From positions 248,001 through 312,000 of the forward strand of contig NZ_RJJQ01000002.1 in NCBI RefSeq assembly GCF_003724155.1: a stretch of 64,000 bases of DNA, in the 5' to 3' direction. The notes under the pieces were generated by a model, which was given only the letters and a program-made list of their open reading frames with translations, was not told the origin of the DNA and did not search any database. A program made the position numbers and the translations under genes. Origin of the DNA: Flexivirga caeni (GTDB lineage: Bacteria > Actinomycetota > Actinomycetes > Actinomycetales > Dermatophilaceae). How positions within the stretch are numbered: the first letter of the stretch is position 1; each line of letters begins with the position of its first letter. Shown piece by piece: positions 32,014 through 40,968 of the stretch.

Positions 32014-33053
32014 ACCGCCCCCACCCTCACTCCCACGATCATGACCACGCTCACGGGCATGGGCTCGACCACGGCCACGAGCATTCTGGTGGTTGGTGGG
32101 CTCGTATTCGGCACGCGGTGTCCGATCTGCTCGGTGGGCATTCCCATGACACGGCCGAGCAGGTTGACGAGGCGCTGGAAGCTGACGCGCGTGGCAGGCG
32201 GGCGCTGTGGCTGAGCCTGGCCGCGTTGGCGGTCACCGCTATCCTGCAAGGCGTCGTGGTGATCTTCACCGGGTCCATCGCGTTGCTCGGGGACACGCTG
32301 CACAACGTGGCCGATGCGGCAACTGCGATCCCGCTGCTCATCGCGTTCTGGCTGGCTAAGCGACCCGCGAACGACCGCTACACCTATGGATACGGGCGCG
32401 CCGAAGACCTGGCCGGGCTGTTCGTGGTCGCGATGATCACCCTGTCCAGTGTGCTTGCCGGATGGGAAGCCATCGACCGGCTGCTGAACCCGCACGCCGT
32501 GTCCCACCTGTGGGCTGTGGCCGCGGCCGGCGTCATCGGGTTCGCCGGCAACGAACTGGTCGCCCGGTACCGAATCCGTGTCGGCCGGCAGATCGGGTCC
32601 GCCGCTCTGGTAGCGGACGGGTTGCATGCCCGCACCGACGGGTTCACCTCCCTGGCGGTCGTTGTCGGCGCGGCCGGGGTGGCCGCCGGGCTGCCGTGGG
32701 CCGACCCCGTCATTGGATTGCTGATCGCGATCGCGATCCTCGGAGTGCTGCGGTCCGCGGTCAAGCAGGTTGGCGCCCGCCTGATGGATGCGGTCGACCC
32801 CGACCTGGTCGCCCGAGCCCGCACGGTCATGCTGGACACCGAGGGCGTTCTCGGGGTTCGGTCAGTGCGGTTGCGGTGGATCGGTCACACGCTGCACGCC
32901 GAAGCCGACGTCACCATCGCCGACGACATCTTCGTCGAAACCGCACACGACATCGCGCACCGCACCGAAGAACGCCTGACCACCCAGATCCCGCGACTCA
33001 TTACGGCGCTGATTCACGTCAGCCCCATACAGTCGCACGCACCGGTCAGTTGA
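32010..33053 (+). CDS. Cation diffusion facilitator (CzcD/ZitB-type exporter)
   Basis: 347 residues. A His-rich N-terminus (HSHDHDHAHGHGLDHGHEH) probably buffers metal. Six transmembrane helices follow from about residue 70, with metal-site motifs LLGDTLHNVAD in TM2 and VADGLHARTD in TM5. A C-terminal cytoplasmic domain contains VRLRWIGHTLHAEADVTIAD. CDF proteins exchange Zn, Co, Ni or Cd for protons across the plasma membrane. Coupling to the SmtB-like repressor by ATGA makes a classic metal-export pair. Confidence 0.93.
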   Translation: MNRPHPHSHDHDHAHGHGLDHGHEHSGGWWARIRHAVSDLLGGHSHDTAEQVDEALEADARGRRALWLSLAALAVTAILQGVVVIFTGSIALLGDTLHNVADAATAIPLLIAFWLAKRPANDRYTYGYGRAEDLAGLFVVAMITLSSVLAGWEAIDRLLNPHAVSHLWAVAAAGVIGFAGNELVARYRIRVGRQIGSAALVADGLHARTDGFTSLAVVVGAAGVAAGLPWADPVIGLLIAIAILGVLRSAVKQVGARLMDAVDPDLVARARTVMLDTEGVLGVRSVRLRWIGHTLHAEADVTIADDIFVETAHDIAHRTEERLTTQIPRLITALIHVSPIQSHAPVS

Positions 33054-33077
33054 AACGGCTTGCCCGATCCGATTCAG

Positions 33078-33094
33078 ATACCCCCAGGGGGTAT
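33078..33094. promoter_or_regulatory. CsoR-like operator
   Basis: ATACCCCCAGGGGGTAT is a perfect 17-base palindrome. The ATACCCC-GGGGTAT pattern is typical of operators bound by CsoR/RcnR-type (copper, nickel, formaldehyde) repressors. Its right arm is also the ribosome binding site of the lipoprotein gene. No CsoR-type gene is present in the window. Confidence 0.7.
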
Positions 33095-33097
33095 ATG

Positions 33098-33727
33098 ATG
33101 ACGGGCATGGACACCACGACGATCTCGAAACTGCCACGACGGTCCCTGCTCACACTGGTTACCGGAGCCACCGTGCTGGGGCTGGCGGCGTGCTCGGGCG
33201 GGTCCGGCAATCAGACCGCGACCGCTTCCGGCAGCGGGATGAGTCACACGCCGATGAGTTCCTCCTCGATGTCGACGGGTTCGTCTTCGATGCCAATGCA
33301 TCACGGTGGCGGCGGCCCCGTGCCGGCGGGGATGACGGCAGCGGCCCACCCGAAGTACCCGGTCGGCAGCACGGTGATCCTGACTGCGAACCACATGGAA
33401 GGGATGGACGGTGCCCGCGCGACGGTGGTGGGCGCGTACTCGACCTTCACCTACGCGGTGAACTACACCCCCACCACCGGCGGGGCGATGGTCAAGGATC
33501 ACAAGTGGGTGGTGCAGCAGGAGATCCGGGATGCCGGCACCCAGCGCTTGACCGATGGCAAGAAGGTGGTTCTGACCGCTGACCACATGCCCGGGGTGAG
33601 GGGTGCGACCGCGACGATCGCCAGTTCGACCGATCAGACCGTCTACGTCGTGGACTACACCGTCGGCGGTATGACGATGAAGAACCACAAGTGGGTCGGG
33701 CAGGACGAGATGAAGGCAGCCAAGTGA
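33098..33727 (+). CDS. Lipoprotein with two DUF1541 (YdhK-like) repeats
   Basis: 209 residues from ATG 33098 (the AGGGGG site fits it best; 33095 and 33107 are alternatives). Signal peptide with lipobox LGLAAC, then a Met/Ser/His-rich stretch (GMSHTPMSSSSMSTGSSSM) suited to copper(I), then two similar units with VGSTVILTANHMEGMDGA and VVLTADHMPGVRGATATI, each ending KDHKWVV/KNHKWVG. DUF1541 proteins often sit in copper-resistance islands. With the CsoR-like operator, copper binding outside the membrane is likely. The extra Lgt in this element could lipidate it. Confidence 0.88.
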   Translation: MTGMDTTTISKLPRRSLLTLVTGATVLGLAACSGGSGNQTATASGSGMSHTPMSSSSMSTGSSSMPMHHGGGGPVPAGMTAAAHPKYPVGSTVILTANHMEGMDGARATVVGAYSTFTYAVNYTPTTGGAMVKDHKWVVQQEIRDAGTQRLTDGKKVVLTADHMPGVRGATATIASSTDQTVYVVDYTVGGMTMKNHKWVGQDEMKAAK

Positions 33728-33830
33728 GCCGCCACGGTCGGGCCGCTGCGCGAATAGTCGTGGACGCGCGCCAACTGCGAGAGACCGTTGGCGCGGAACA
33801 TGAGCTGACTTGAAACGGGGTGACGGGACG

Positions 33831-35015
33831 ATGCTGGGCTGGGTGCTGGACGCGTTACGGATGGCCGGAATGATGGCCTGGCAGATCTGCTGGTCACTGA
33901 TCCTTGGTTTCCTGCTCGCCTCGATCGTGCAGGCCGTGGTCCGGCGCGAGCAGGTGTCCCGCTTGCTGGGCGACGACCACCCCGGCACCCTGGTCAAGGC
34001 GACAGGTCTCGGCGTTGCGTCGTCGTCGTGCTCGTACGCCGCGGTCGCGCTGGCCCGGTCACTGTTCCGCAAGGGTGCCAGCTTCACCGCCGCGATGGTG
34101 TTCGAGATCGCCTCTACGAATTTGGTGGTCGAGCTGGGCATCATCCTGGCGCTGCTGCTGGGCTGGCAGTTCACGCTGGCCGAGTTCGTCGGTGGCCCGA
34201 TCATCATCGTCCTGGTCGCTCTGGCGTTCCGGATCATGCTGCGGGACAGGCTGATCCGCGCCGCCCGCACCCAGGCCGATAAGGGGATCGCCGGGTCCAT
34301 GGAGGGTCACGCCGGCATGGACATGTCCATCACCGGGGACGGGACCGTCTGGTCCCGGCTCGCGTCCCGGCGCGGCGTCACCTCGGTCAGCCACATCTTC
34401 GTGATGGAGTGGGCCGCGGTCGTGCGCGACATCCTCATCGGGCTACTGATCGCCGGTGCGGTCGCCGCCTGGGTGCCTGAGACCTTCTGGGCGCACCTGT
34501 TCCTGAACGGCCACCCGGTGCTCTCGGCGATCTGGGGGCCGATCATCGGCCCAATCATCGCGATCGCCAGCTTCGTATGCTCCATCGGCAACGTCCCACT
34601 GGCCGCGGTCCTGTGGAACGGGGGCATCAGCTTCGGCGGCGTCGTATCGTTCCTGTTCGCCGATCTGCTGATCCTGCCCATCCTAGCGATCTACCGGAAG
34701 TACTACGGGTGGGCGATGACGTTGCGGATCACCGGCATCTTCTATGCGTGCATGGTGCTGGCAGGGTATGCCGTCGAGATCATCTTCCAGCGCGCGCACC
34801 TGGTGCCCGATGCCGGGCACGCCTTCACCGGCGACGCCGGGATCAGCTGGAACTACACCACCTGGCTCAACATCGCCTTCCTGATCCTGGCGGCGCTGTT
34901 GTGTACACGGTTCGTGCGCACCGGCGGCATCAGCATGCTGCACATGATAGGAGGAAACCCTGGCACGTCCGACGCCGCCGCGACGAGCCACCGCCACCGC
35001 GGCCCCACCGACTAA
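33831..35015 (+). CDS. YraQ/ArsP (UPF0718)-family permease
   Basis: 394 residues from ATG 33831. About eight to ten transmembrane helices in two halves, each with the family Cys motif: GVASSSCSYAAVALARSLF and IIAIASFVCSIGNVPLAAVL. The loop between halves contains Met and His residues (EGHAGMDMSI). Family members have been linked to export of organoarsenicals and to copper or thiol-linked substrates; here the copper-like neighbours favour metal handling. The following 263 bases to the next gene hold no supported gene. Confidence 0.88.
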   Translation: MLGWVLDALRMAGMMAWQICWSLILGFLLASIVQAVVRREQVSRLLGDDHPGTLVKATGLGVASSSCSYAAVALARSLFRKGASFTAAMVFEIASTNLVVELGIILALLLGWQFTLAEFVGGPIIIVLVALAFRIMLRDRLIRAARTQADKGIAGSMEGHAGMDMSITGDGTVWSRLASRRGVTSVSHIFVMEWAAVVRDILIGLLIAGAVAAWVPETFWAHLFLNGHPVLSAIWGPIIGPIIAIASFVCSIGNVPLAAVLWNGGISFGGVVSFLFADLLILPILAIYRKYYGWAMTLRITGIFYACMVLAGYAVEIIFQRAHLVPDAGHAFTGDAGISWNYTTWLNIAFLILAALLCTRFVRTGGISMLHMIGGNPGTSDAAATSHRHRGPTD

Positions 35016-35278
35016 TGCGCCGTGGCGCTGGAACTCCGGGTCGGTGATCGGGTGGTACGGGCGGCCGCACAGGATGCCGAACGGCACCGCCTCGACGGGC
35101 GAGCCGCTGATTTCCGGCCGTGCCGACCGACGATCCACGCCCCTCGCAGAATCGGTTGTTTCTGAGAGGGTAGCGGCATGACGCTCCTGGCGATGAGCGT
35201 GCGTCGATCAAGCGGCCTGGCGGCATGACAGTCGGCGGCGGTCGGGCTATCTGGCGGCGGGCCCGGCAACGGGCGTAT

Positions 35279-36331
35279 TCAGCGCGAGATGTGTTGGGGT
35301 ATGCGGCGGATCATCCGATGCGCCGGGGCGTCGATTACCGCGAAGACTGCTGCGGTGGTTACGAGGCCGGCCACGGCGTCGATGGTGAAGTGATTGGCGG
35401 TCGCGATGACGGCAAGGTAGGTCAGTGCCGGGTATGTCATGGCCAGGGCGCGTACCCACCGACGGCGGGCCAGCGCGGCGATGACGAGCCCGTTCCATAG
35501 TGCCCACGCGCAGTGCAGGCTGGGCATCGCGGCGTACTGGTTGGAAGTGTCGGCGACGGTGGGTGTGGACCAGGATCCCCAGGTCGGGTACAGGTGGGAG
35601 ATGTCGATGAAGCCGCTGCCCGGCAGCAGCCGCGGAGGCGCCATCGGGTACAGATAGAAGCAGGTCAGCGCGACGAGCGTGATCACAACCAGTGCTGTGC
35701 GCGCCCGCCGGTAGGAGTGCGGGTGCCGCCAGAACACCCAGGCCAGCACGATGACGGTCACTGGCAGGAACAGCCATGAGTAGTAGTCCTCGGCGAGATG
35801 GGCTGGTAGTGGGTGTGCCCCAAGTTCGTGGTTGAGGCGCAGGTCGAGGTTCCAGTGCAGCGATCTCTGCACGGTGTTGACGGCGGTTGCGAGGTGGACT
35901 CCGCGGGTGTGCTGGTCGGGTACGAGATTCCGCAACGACTCATACGCCGCGTCGATTCCGACCAGGATCACCACCTCCAGCGGCCATCGGCGGACGGCTC
36001 GATGGCTCCACGATGGTGGCATCCTGGGCGTCACCGGCCAGTGGGCTGGTCGGTCGGTGTTTCGGGTCTGCGGCATGGTGGGCGTATCGCTGTTGTGCGC
36101 AGGTGCGGTGGTGTCGGCAATGCGGTGGCGGGCCAGCAGTAGCCGTGCCCCGCCGAGGAACACCGCGACGAGCAGGATCAGGATGGCGGGCCTGCCCTCG
36201 GCGGAAGAGACAGTGACCGTGGTCGGCGGCCGTGCGGTCATGGGCGCCAGGTGGACCGGTGGGGCGGCCAGGCACCAGCACGCCGCCGGCCACGGCGACC
36301 GTGCCGGGGCGCCGGGTAGGGGCGCCGTCAC
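35279..36331 (-). CDS. PAP2-family membrane phosphatase (inositol phosphorylceramide synthase-like)
   Basis: 350 residues from GTG 36331, which overlaps the upstream PAP2 stop (GTGA); a much longer open frame upstream is an artefact of other genes. After a poorly conserved N-terminus come about six helices, with AAMPSLHCAWALWNGL and ANHFTIDAVAG as the Ser-His and His-Asp motifs of PAP2/AUR1-like enzymes. Such proteins hydrolyse or transfer phospho-headgroups of lipids on the outer face of the membrane. Coupled to a second, classical PAP2 protein. Confidence 0.82.
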   Translation of the reverse strand: MTAPLPGAPARSPWPAACWCLAAPPVHLAPMTARPPTTVTVSSAEGRPAILILLVAVFLGGARLLLARHRIADTTAPAHNSDTPTMPQTRNTDRPAHWPVTPRMPPSWSHRAVRRWPLEVVILVGIDAAYESLRNLVPDQHTRGVHLATAVNTVQRSLHWNLDLRLNHELGAHPLPAHLAEDYYSWLFLPVTVIVLAWVFWRHPHSYRRARTALVVITLVALTCFYLYPMAPPRLLPGSGFIDISHLYPTWGSWSTPTVADTSNQYAAMPSLHCAWALWNGLVIAALARRRWVRALAMTYPALTYLAVIATANHFTIDAVAGLVTTAAVFAVIDAPAHRMIRRIPQHISR

Positions 36332-37059
36332 GGCGTGGTGGCCAGGCGTTTGGAAAGTGCCGCAGGCAAGTGCGAGCCCAGCGCGACCAGGACCAAGATC
36401 GTGCCGGTGGCAAATAATGGTGACGCCAGCACATCTGCCAGGTAGTGGGCGCCGACGATCAGCCGGCAGGCGGCAACGACTACCACGACGGGTACGCCGA
36501 CGCGGTAGATCCAGGTGCTCACGTGCCTGCGGTGGTGGAAGGCGACGGCCAGGGCGGCCACCAGTGCCGCCGCGAACGCTACGTGTCCGCTGGGGAAACT
36601 GTCCGGCTGCGTCTCGTGGACCAAGGCGTGTACTGTCCCGGCCGGCGGTCGGGCCCGGTGGAACAAGATCTTGCCGGCCTCCACAGAGAACCAGCCCGGG
36701 ATAGCCAGTAGCGCGACGATGACCGCCGCGACTCGGTCGCGGCGCCACCACAGGGCCGCGCACACGACCACCAGAATCTGCGGCGCGACCATCGGGCCGA
36801 AACCGACCTGCACGACCTTGCCGACGGCGACGAGCAGGCCGTCGCGGTGTCGGCTGAGCCAGATGTCCAGTGATAACTCGCCGCTGTCCCGGGCGCCCAC
36901 ACCGGTGACGATCGCGCCGACCACCAGCCCCAGCAGCCCGATCGCCAGCCCGGCCAGCAGCATCACGGGGTGCGCGCCGACCGTCTGCCGCCAGGAGGCT
37001 GCCGCCCGGTGAGCGGCCCGGCGCTGCCGGGCTTCGGAACGGGTGGACGGTGGTGCCAT
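36328..37059 (-). CDS. PAP2-family phosphatase
   Basis: 243 residues with about six transmembrane helices. All three PAP2 motifs are visible: KILFHRARPP (KxxxxxxRP), FPSGHVAFA (PSGH) and CRLIVGAHYLADVLAS (R-x5-HxxxD). Likely a lipid or undecaprenyl pyrophosphate phosphatase acting on the outer membrane face. A second PAP2 gene overlaps its stop. Undecaprenyl recycling would fit the other wall genes in this element. Confidence 0.9.
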   Translation of the reverse strand: MAPPSTRSEARQRRAAHRAAASWRQTVGAHPVMLLAGLAIGLLGLVVGAIVTGVGARDSGELSLDIWLSRHRDGLLVAVGKVVQVGFGPMVAPQILVVVCAALWWRRDRVAAVIVALLAIPGWFSVEAGKILFHRARPPAGTVHALVHETQPDSFPSGHVAFAAALVAALAVAFHHRRHVSTWIYRVGVPVVVVVAACRLIVGAHYLADVLASPLFATGTILVLVALGSHLPAALSKRLATTP

Positions 37060-37464
37060 GTTGCGCTGCTCCTGTGTGGCTGATGCCGACGCGGGTGCGT
37101 CGGCCTGATGGCGGAAGACCCACCGGCGTCGCGCTCAACTTGAGCCGATGACGCTGAATCCACTGAAAGCAACACCCGCCAGAAAGGACCTGCGGGCCGG
37201 CCGGGACAGGAGGTGCGGCCCGGCGGGGTACCTCGCAGCCGAGCCGGCACCCTCCCACGGCGCGCGCCACATGCGTGCGCGAGAACCTGGTGCGATCGTA
37301 ATCACCCGCACCGCCTAGGACTAAGTCCACCGCGACCCGTTCGAAGGGTGCACCACGTTCGCCGGGTCTAACTGGGACGCACAGAGCGTTGGTGTGCCCA
37401 GTCGCCAGACGAACCGTCCGGGGCGGGTTCGAAGTCAGCACCATGGGCATCGGCCGTGAACAGG
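37060..37464. other. Intergenic region
   Basis: About 400 bases between the PAP2 pair and the L,D-transpeptidase gene, both leftward. No supported gene. It contains GGACTAAGTCC (37318-37328, a perfect 11-base palindrome) and a near-palindrome ACCCGTTCGAAGGGT just after it. These could be operators of the PAP2 genes; nothing else is recognised. Confidence 0.5.
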
Positions 37465-38691
37465 TCAATGGATCGCCGACATCGCGGTCCACTGCTTCCA
37501 GGTCAGCGCCCAGTCGTAGAGTTTGGTGCGGGTGTCGGCGAGCTTGACCTTGGTGCCGCTGACCTCGATCGGGTCGCCGTAGATCGCGCTCTGGTAGTAG
37601 GCCTTCGCATGCGGCGTGGACAGGTTGATGCACCCGTGGGAGACGTTCGTCGTGCCCTGGTAGCGGACCGTGGTCGGGTTGGCGTGGATGAACTGGCCGT
37701 CGTCGTTGAACCGCACCGCCCAGTGCTCGATCTCGTCGTAGTGGAACAGGGTGGATTTCATCTCGAAGGTCTGGTGCTTGCTGGTGACGATGTTGATGCC
37801 TGAGCGGGTGTTGCGGATCGGGTCGGAGTCCAGACCGTATGACGCCGGGTAGGTCGCGACCTTGACGCCGTCGCGGTAGATCACGAGGTTGTGCTTTGCC
37901 GCGTCGGCGACCACGACCTGGGACCGCCCGACCGTGAACTGCCAGTCGAAGTCCTGCACACCGGTGACACCGCCGCCGAAGTCCAGGTGCGCCAACGGCG
38001 CGATCACGTGTACCTGCGTGTGCGCGGGCCAGTACTGCTTGGTCCGGAAGTGCGCGGTGGAGTTCGGTGCGTCGTCCGGCAGCCACGCCCAGGACCCGAC
38101 GGCCTTTCGCCATGCGCCGGTCGACCCGGCCGGCCGCATCAGCACCTGAAGGTTCTTCTGCACGGTGGCCGGATCGGTCACCCTGGCGCCGAAGCCGAGC
38201 ACGATCGGCGCCGCCACACCCACCGTCATGCCCACCCCGATGTTGGCGGTCACCCGCACCCTGAGTGTGGCGGCCGTCGAGGAGACCATCCCGTGGCTGA
38301 CCGCGCCGGCCGGAGTCGTCGCGGTCCACGACCAGGTCTCACCCGGCCCGACCAATCCCGAACTCACCCACGAGGTGCCATTGCCGGAGAGGTCCCCGCC
38401 GACGACGGCACCGGCCGTGTCCGTGACGGTCAACGACCGCAGCGGAGCCGAAGAGTGCAGCGTGACCGGCGCACCGAACGGCACCGGACCGCCCCGGATG
38501 CCACCTGCAACCGTGACCGCAGCGGGTACCGGTGCTCCTGAGCTGCGGCGCGCCGGGTCCGTGCCCGCTGCCCGGCCGCTGCCCCCGGAGGTGGATCCGG
38601 CCTCCGGATTGCCGCACGCGGCGGCACCGGCGAGCACGGCGCTGGCGAAGGCGCCACCGACCACGACACGTCGAGTCAACCCTGCGGACAC
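37465..38691 (-). CDS. L,D-transpeptidase (YkuD) lipoprotein
   Basis: 408 residues from GTG 38691 (GGGGG upstream). A lipoprotein signal (ASAVLAGAAAC) is followed by Ig-like/bacterial immunoglobulin-type repeats to about residue 270 and a YkuD catalytic domain with the SHGCINLS motif near 349-356. This is the architecture of actinobacterial Ldt enzymes that make 3-3 peptidoglycan cross-links. It is divergent from a MarR regulator across a region with two palindromes, so MarR control is likely. Copper is known to inhibit YkuD enzymes, which makes its presence on a metal island noteworthy. Confidence 0.92.
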   Translation of the reverse strand: MSAGLTRRVVVGGAFASAVLAGAAACGNPEAGSTSGGSGRAAGTDPARRSSGAPVPAAVTVAGGIRGGPVPFGAPVTLHSSAPLRSLTVTDTAGAVVGGDLSGNGTSWVSSGLVGPGETWSWTATTPAGAVSHGMVSSTAATLRVRVTANIGVGMTVGVAAPIVLGFGARVTDPATVQKNLQVLMRPAGSTGAWRKAVGSWAWLPDDAPNSTAHFRTKQYWPAHTQVHVIAPLAHLDFGGGVTGVQDFDWQFTVGRSQVVVADAAKHNLVIYRDGVKVATYPASYGLDSDPIRNTRSGINIVTSKHQTFEMKSTLFHYDEIEHWAVRFNDDGQFIHANPTTVRYQGTTNVSHGCINLSTPHAKAYYQSAIYGDPIEVSGTKVKLADTRTKLYDWALTWKQWTAMSAIH

Positions 38692-38899
38692 ATCAAACCC
38701 CCACTGAATCGAACCTTCCAGGCCGCCAGAATACGTTCGCCACCCAGGTAAACCGGGCGGACACGGGCAGCCCAGCGAGGAGTGCTGCTGACATCCGCCG
38801 CCCGAACGCTCCATGGAAAACCCCTTCAATCGGTCCATCCACACCCGCAGGTCGGCGGCGCACCGCCCGCAGCGGCGACCCCGGACCGCCCAGAGTGCT

Positions 38900-38935
38900 T
38901 CTGTAACAGATTACTTCTGACCCAGAGATACTCTG
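38900..38935. promoter_or_regulatory. Two palindromes in the ldt-marR divergent region
   Basis: TCTGTAACAGA (38900-38910, perfect 5-base arms) and CAGAGATACTCTG (38923-38935, perfect 5-base arms) lie 12 bases apart, just upstream of the MarR start. They are likely MarR operator sites controlling both directions. TAGATT (38937-38942) can serve as the -10 of a leaderless marR transcript. Confidence 0.6.
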
Positions 38936-38949
38936 ATAGATTTGTGCCT

Positions 38950-39537
38950 GTGAATATGGTCGGCGCTGATGACGGGCGGGGGCGGTCCCCGGACCAGGAA
39001 GCCCCGGGCCCGCGTCGTGCGCTGCCTGCGCAGGATGTGGTGGGTCGGGATGTGTCGGTGTGGGCGTTCACCGAGGTCGTGACCCGGTTGCGGCGGGTGC
39101 TGCGGACCTCGATCCGCCGCGACATTCCGTGGGAGACCCTGCCGATGGCGCAGGTCGAACTCCTACAGGGTTTGGCCGAGCGACCTGGGCAACGGTTACG
39201 GGAGGTCGCCGAACGGCATCGGTTGGCGAACAACACGGTCAGCACGCTCGTTGAGCAGATGGTGTCCGCTGGGCTGATCGAACGGCACCCCGACCCGCAT
39301 GACCGGCGCGCGGTCACGGTGATGGTCACCGATCACGGCAAGCGAGCATTGGCGCAATGGATGGACGGGCACGAGCGCCGTTTCCAATCCGCCCTGGACG
39401 GGCTGTCCGCGGCCGATCGGCGCAGGATCATCGCCGCCGTCCCGGCGCTGGCGCGCCTGGTGCATCAGCTGGAACTGGCCGAACCCTCCGACCCCGCCGC
39501 GGAACCGGCCGGCGCAGCCGGAACCGGACACGGTTGA
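38950..39537 (+). CDS. MarR-family regulator
   Basis: 195 residues from GTG 38950 (ATG 38956 and GTG 38944 are also in frame; no ribosome binding site, fitting a leaderless transcript). The winged helix covers about residues 70-150: PMAQVELLQGLAERPGQRLR, RLANNTVSTLVEQMVSAGLI and a wing HPDPHDRRAVTVMVTDHG. The long N-terminal extension is polar. MarR proteins release DNA when they bind a small molecule or are oxidised. Targets here are probably itself, the divergent L,D-transpeptidase and the downstream ClC-Lgt-DacC genes. Confidence 0.9.
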   Translation: MNMVGADDGRGRSPDQEAPGPRRALPAQDVVGRDVSVWAFTEVVTRLRRVLRTSIRRDIPWETLPMAQVELLQGLAERPGQRLREVAERHRLANNTVSTLVEQMVSAGLIERHPDPHDRRAVTVMVTDHGKRALAQWMDGHERRFQSALDGLSAADRRRIIAAVPALARLVHQLELAEPSDPAAEPAGAAGTGHG

Positions 39538-39555
39538 CCACGCGGGTTCTCGATC

Positions 39556-40968
39556 ATGCACGCTGAACACGCGGCGACCGGGCGCGGGCCGTTGCTGGAT
39601 GCACCCGATGTCTCCCTCCGGTTCGGTGCAGCGGGCCGTGGGACCGCGCCGGGCGTGGCGACGGTGTGGCACGCGGCCCTGGACGCGGTGGCCGGCTTCC
39701 GATGGTGGCGGATGGCGGCCGCGACCATGCTCACCGGGTTGCTGGCCGGCGTGGGCGGGATCGCGCTGACCGAGCTGTTGCACGGGGTGCAGCATCTCGC
39801 GTTCGGGTACACCCGGGGGGATTTCCTGGCCGGTGTGCTGGCGGCGCCTGGCCCGCGGCGGGTGGCAGCGCTGACCGGCGGCGGGTTGCTGGTCGGGGCC
39901 GGGTGGTGGTGGCACCGGCGCCGTACCGGTGCACAGGATGTGTCGGTCACCCACGCGTTGCGTACGCCCGGCACCCGCCTGCCCGTGGCGGGCACGATCG
40001 TCGACGCTGTCTTGCAGGTCGTCGCGGTCGGAGCCGGGGCGTCGCTGGGGCGAGAAGGCGCCCCGCGGCAGGTCGGCGCCGCGCTGGGTGGCTGGATCGC
40101 CGGACGGATCGGAGTCACACCCTCCCAGCGGCGAACCTTGCTGGCCTGCGGCGCGGGCGCCGGCCTGGCAGCCGTCTACAACGTGCCGGCCGGCGGGGCA
40201 CTGTTCACCCTGGAGATCTTGCTGGTCTCGGCCAAACTCGGCCAGGTCGTGCCCGCCGCGCTCAGTGCGGTCACCGCCACGGTGACCGCCTGGACCGTGC
40301 TTGGCGCCCAGCCCACCTACCGGGTCGAGCCCGTGCACTACTCCACAGCGGTCCTGACCGGCGCCCTGGTGGTGGGGCCGCTCGCCGGGGTGGCCGGTGC
40401 CGGGTTCCACCGGCTGGCGGACCTGGCGCGCACGCACGCCGCGACCGGCGCCTGGACCCTGCTCGCGGTCCCGGGCTGTTTCACCGCTCTGGGGGCGGTC
40501 TCGATCGCCTACCCGCAAGTGCTGGGCAACGGCAAGGCCGCCGCCTACCTGGCGTTCACCGGCAGCGTTGGGGCAGGGCTCGGCGTGGTCTTGCTGGTGC
40601 TCAAACCCGTGGCGACCGCGGCCTGCCTGAGCTCCGGGGCGATCGGCGGGCTGCTGACCCCGTCGCTGGCGACCGGTGCCCTGCTCGGCGCGGCCCTAGG
40701 GCACCTGTTGGGCGGGGCCGGGTCTGGGGCCTTCGTGGGGGCGTATGCGGTGCTCGGGGCAGCCGCCGTGCTGGCCGTGACGCAACGCGCGCCACTGACC
40801 GCGATCGCCCTCACCCTCGAATTCCTGCACACCGGGCAATCAGTCATCGCCCCGATCCTGGTCGCCGTGACCTTCGCCTCAGCCACCGCCTGGGTCATCG
40901 ACCCGGACACGCTGCCACACCTACTGCGCGCGGCACATCTACCAACGACCTGGGGGACACCCACATGA
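39556..40968 (+). CDS. ClC-family chloride channel or antiporter
   Basis: 470 residues, about 12 hydrophobic segments. ClC signatures: GREGAPRQVGAALG near residue 164 (GREGP type) and GGLLTPSLATGALLGA (GxFxP-like). The proton-coupling glutamate of exchangers is in the GREG motif. It overlaps lgt by ATGA, so channel, prolipoprotein transferase and carboxypeptidase form one translation-coupled set. In the element it may balance charge or pH during metal or acid stress. Confidence 0.9.
   Translation: MHAEHAATGRGPLLDAPDVSLRFGAAGRGTAPGVATVWHAALDAVAGFRWWRMAAATMLTGLLAGVGGIALTELLHGVQHLAFGYTRGDFLAGVLAAPGPRRVAALTGGGLLVGAGWWWHRRRTGAQDVSVTHALRTPGTRLPVAGTIVDAVLQVVAVGAGASLGREGAPRQVGAALGGWIAGRIGVTPSQRRTLLACGAGAGLAAVYNVPAGGALFTLEILLVSAKLGQVVPAALSAVTATVTAWTVLGAQPTYRVEPVHYSTAVLTGALVVGPLAGVAGAGFHRLADLARTHAATGAWTLLAVPGCFTALGAVSIAYPQVLGNGKAAAYLAFTGSVGAGLGVVLLVLKPVATAACLSSGAIGGLLTPSLATGALLGAALGHLLGGAGSGAFVGAYAVLGAAAVLAVTQRAPLTAIALTLEFLHTGQSVIAPILVAVTFASATAWVIDPDTLPHLLRAAHLPTTWGTPT

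Noticed and set aside
35016-35278. A possible remnant gene (minus-strand PFGILCGRPYHPITDPEF)
   Set aside because: A short, single suggestive stretch without start, stop context or known family; not enough to annotate.
37318-37328. GGACTAAGTCC as a DosR (DevR) box
   Set aside because: The DosR consensus has GGGACT and AGTCCC separated by two bases; here the halves are one base too close and the outer G/C are missing. It is kept only as an unassigned palindrome.
35279-38329. A 1016-codon open frame on the minus strand
   Set aside because: Only the last 350 codons look coding (PAP2 helices). The rest is Arg/Gly/Pro-rich and lies antisense-free in another frame over the L,D-transpeptidase and second PAP2 genes; it is a GC-driven artefact.
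39666-40964. A long frame running through the ClC gene into lgt
   Set aside because: The first 433 codons are Arg/Gly-rich shadows of the ClC gene; the true lgt start is the ATG at 40965, overlapping the ClC stop.
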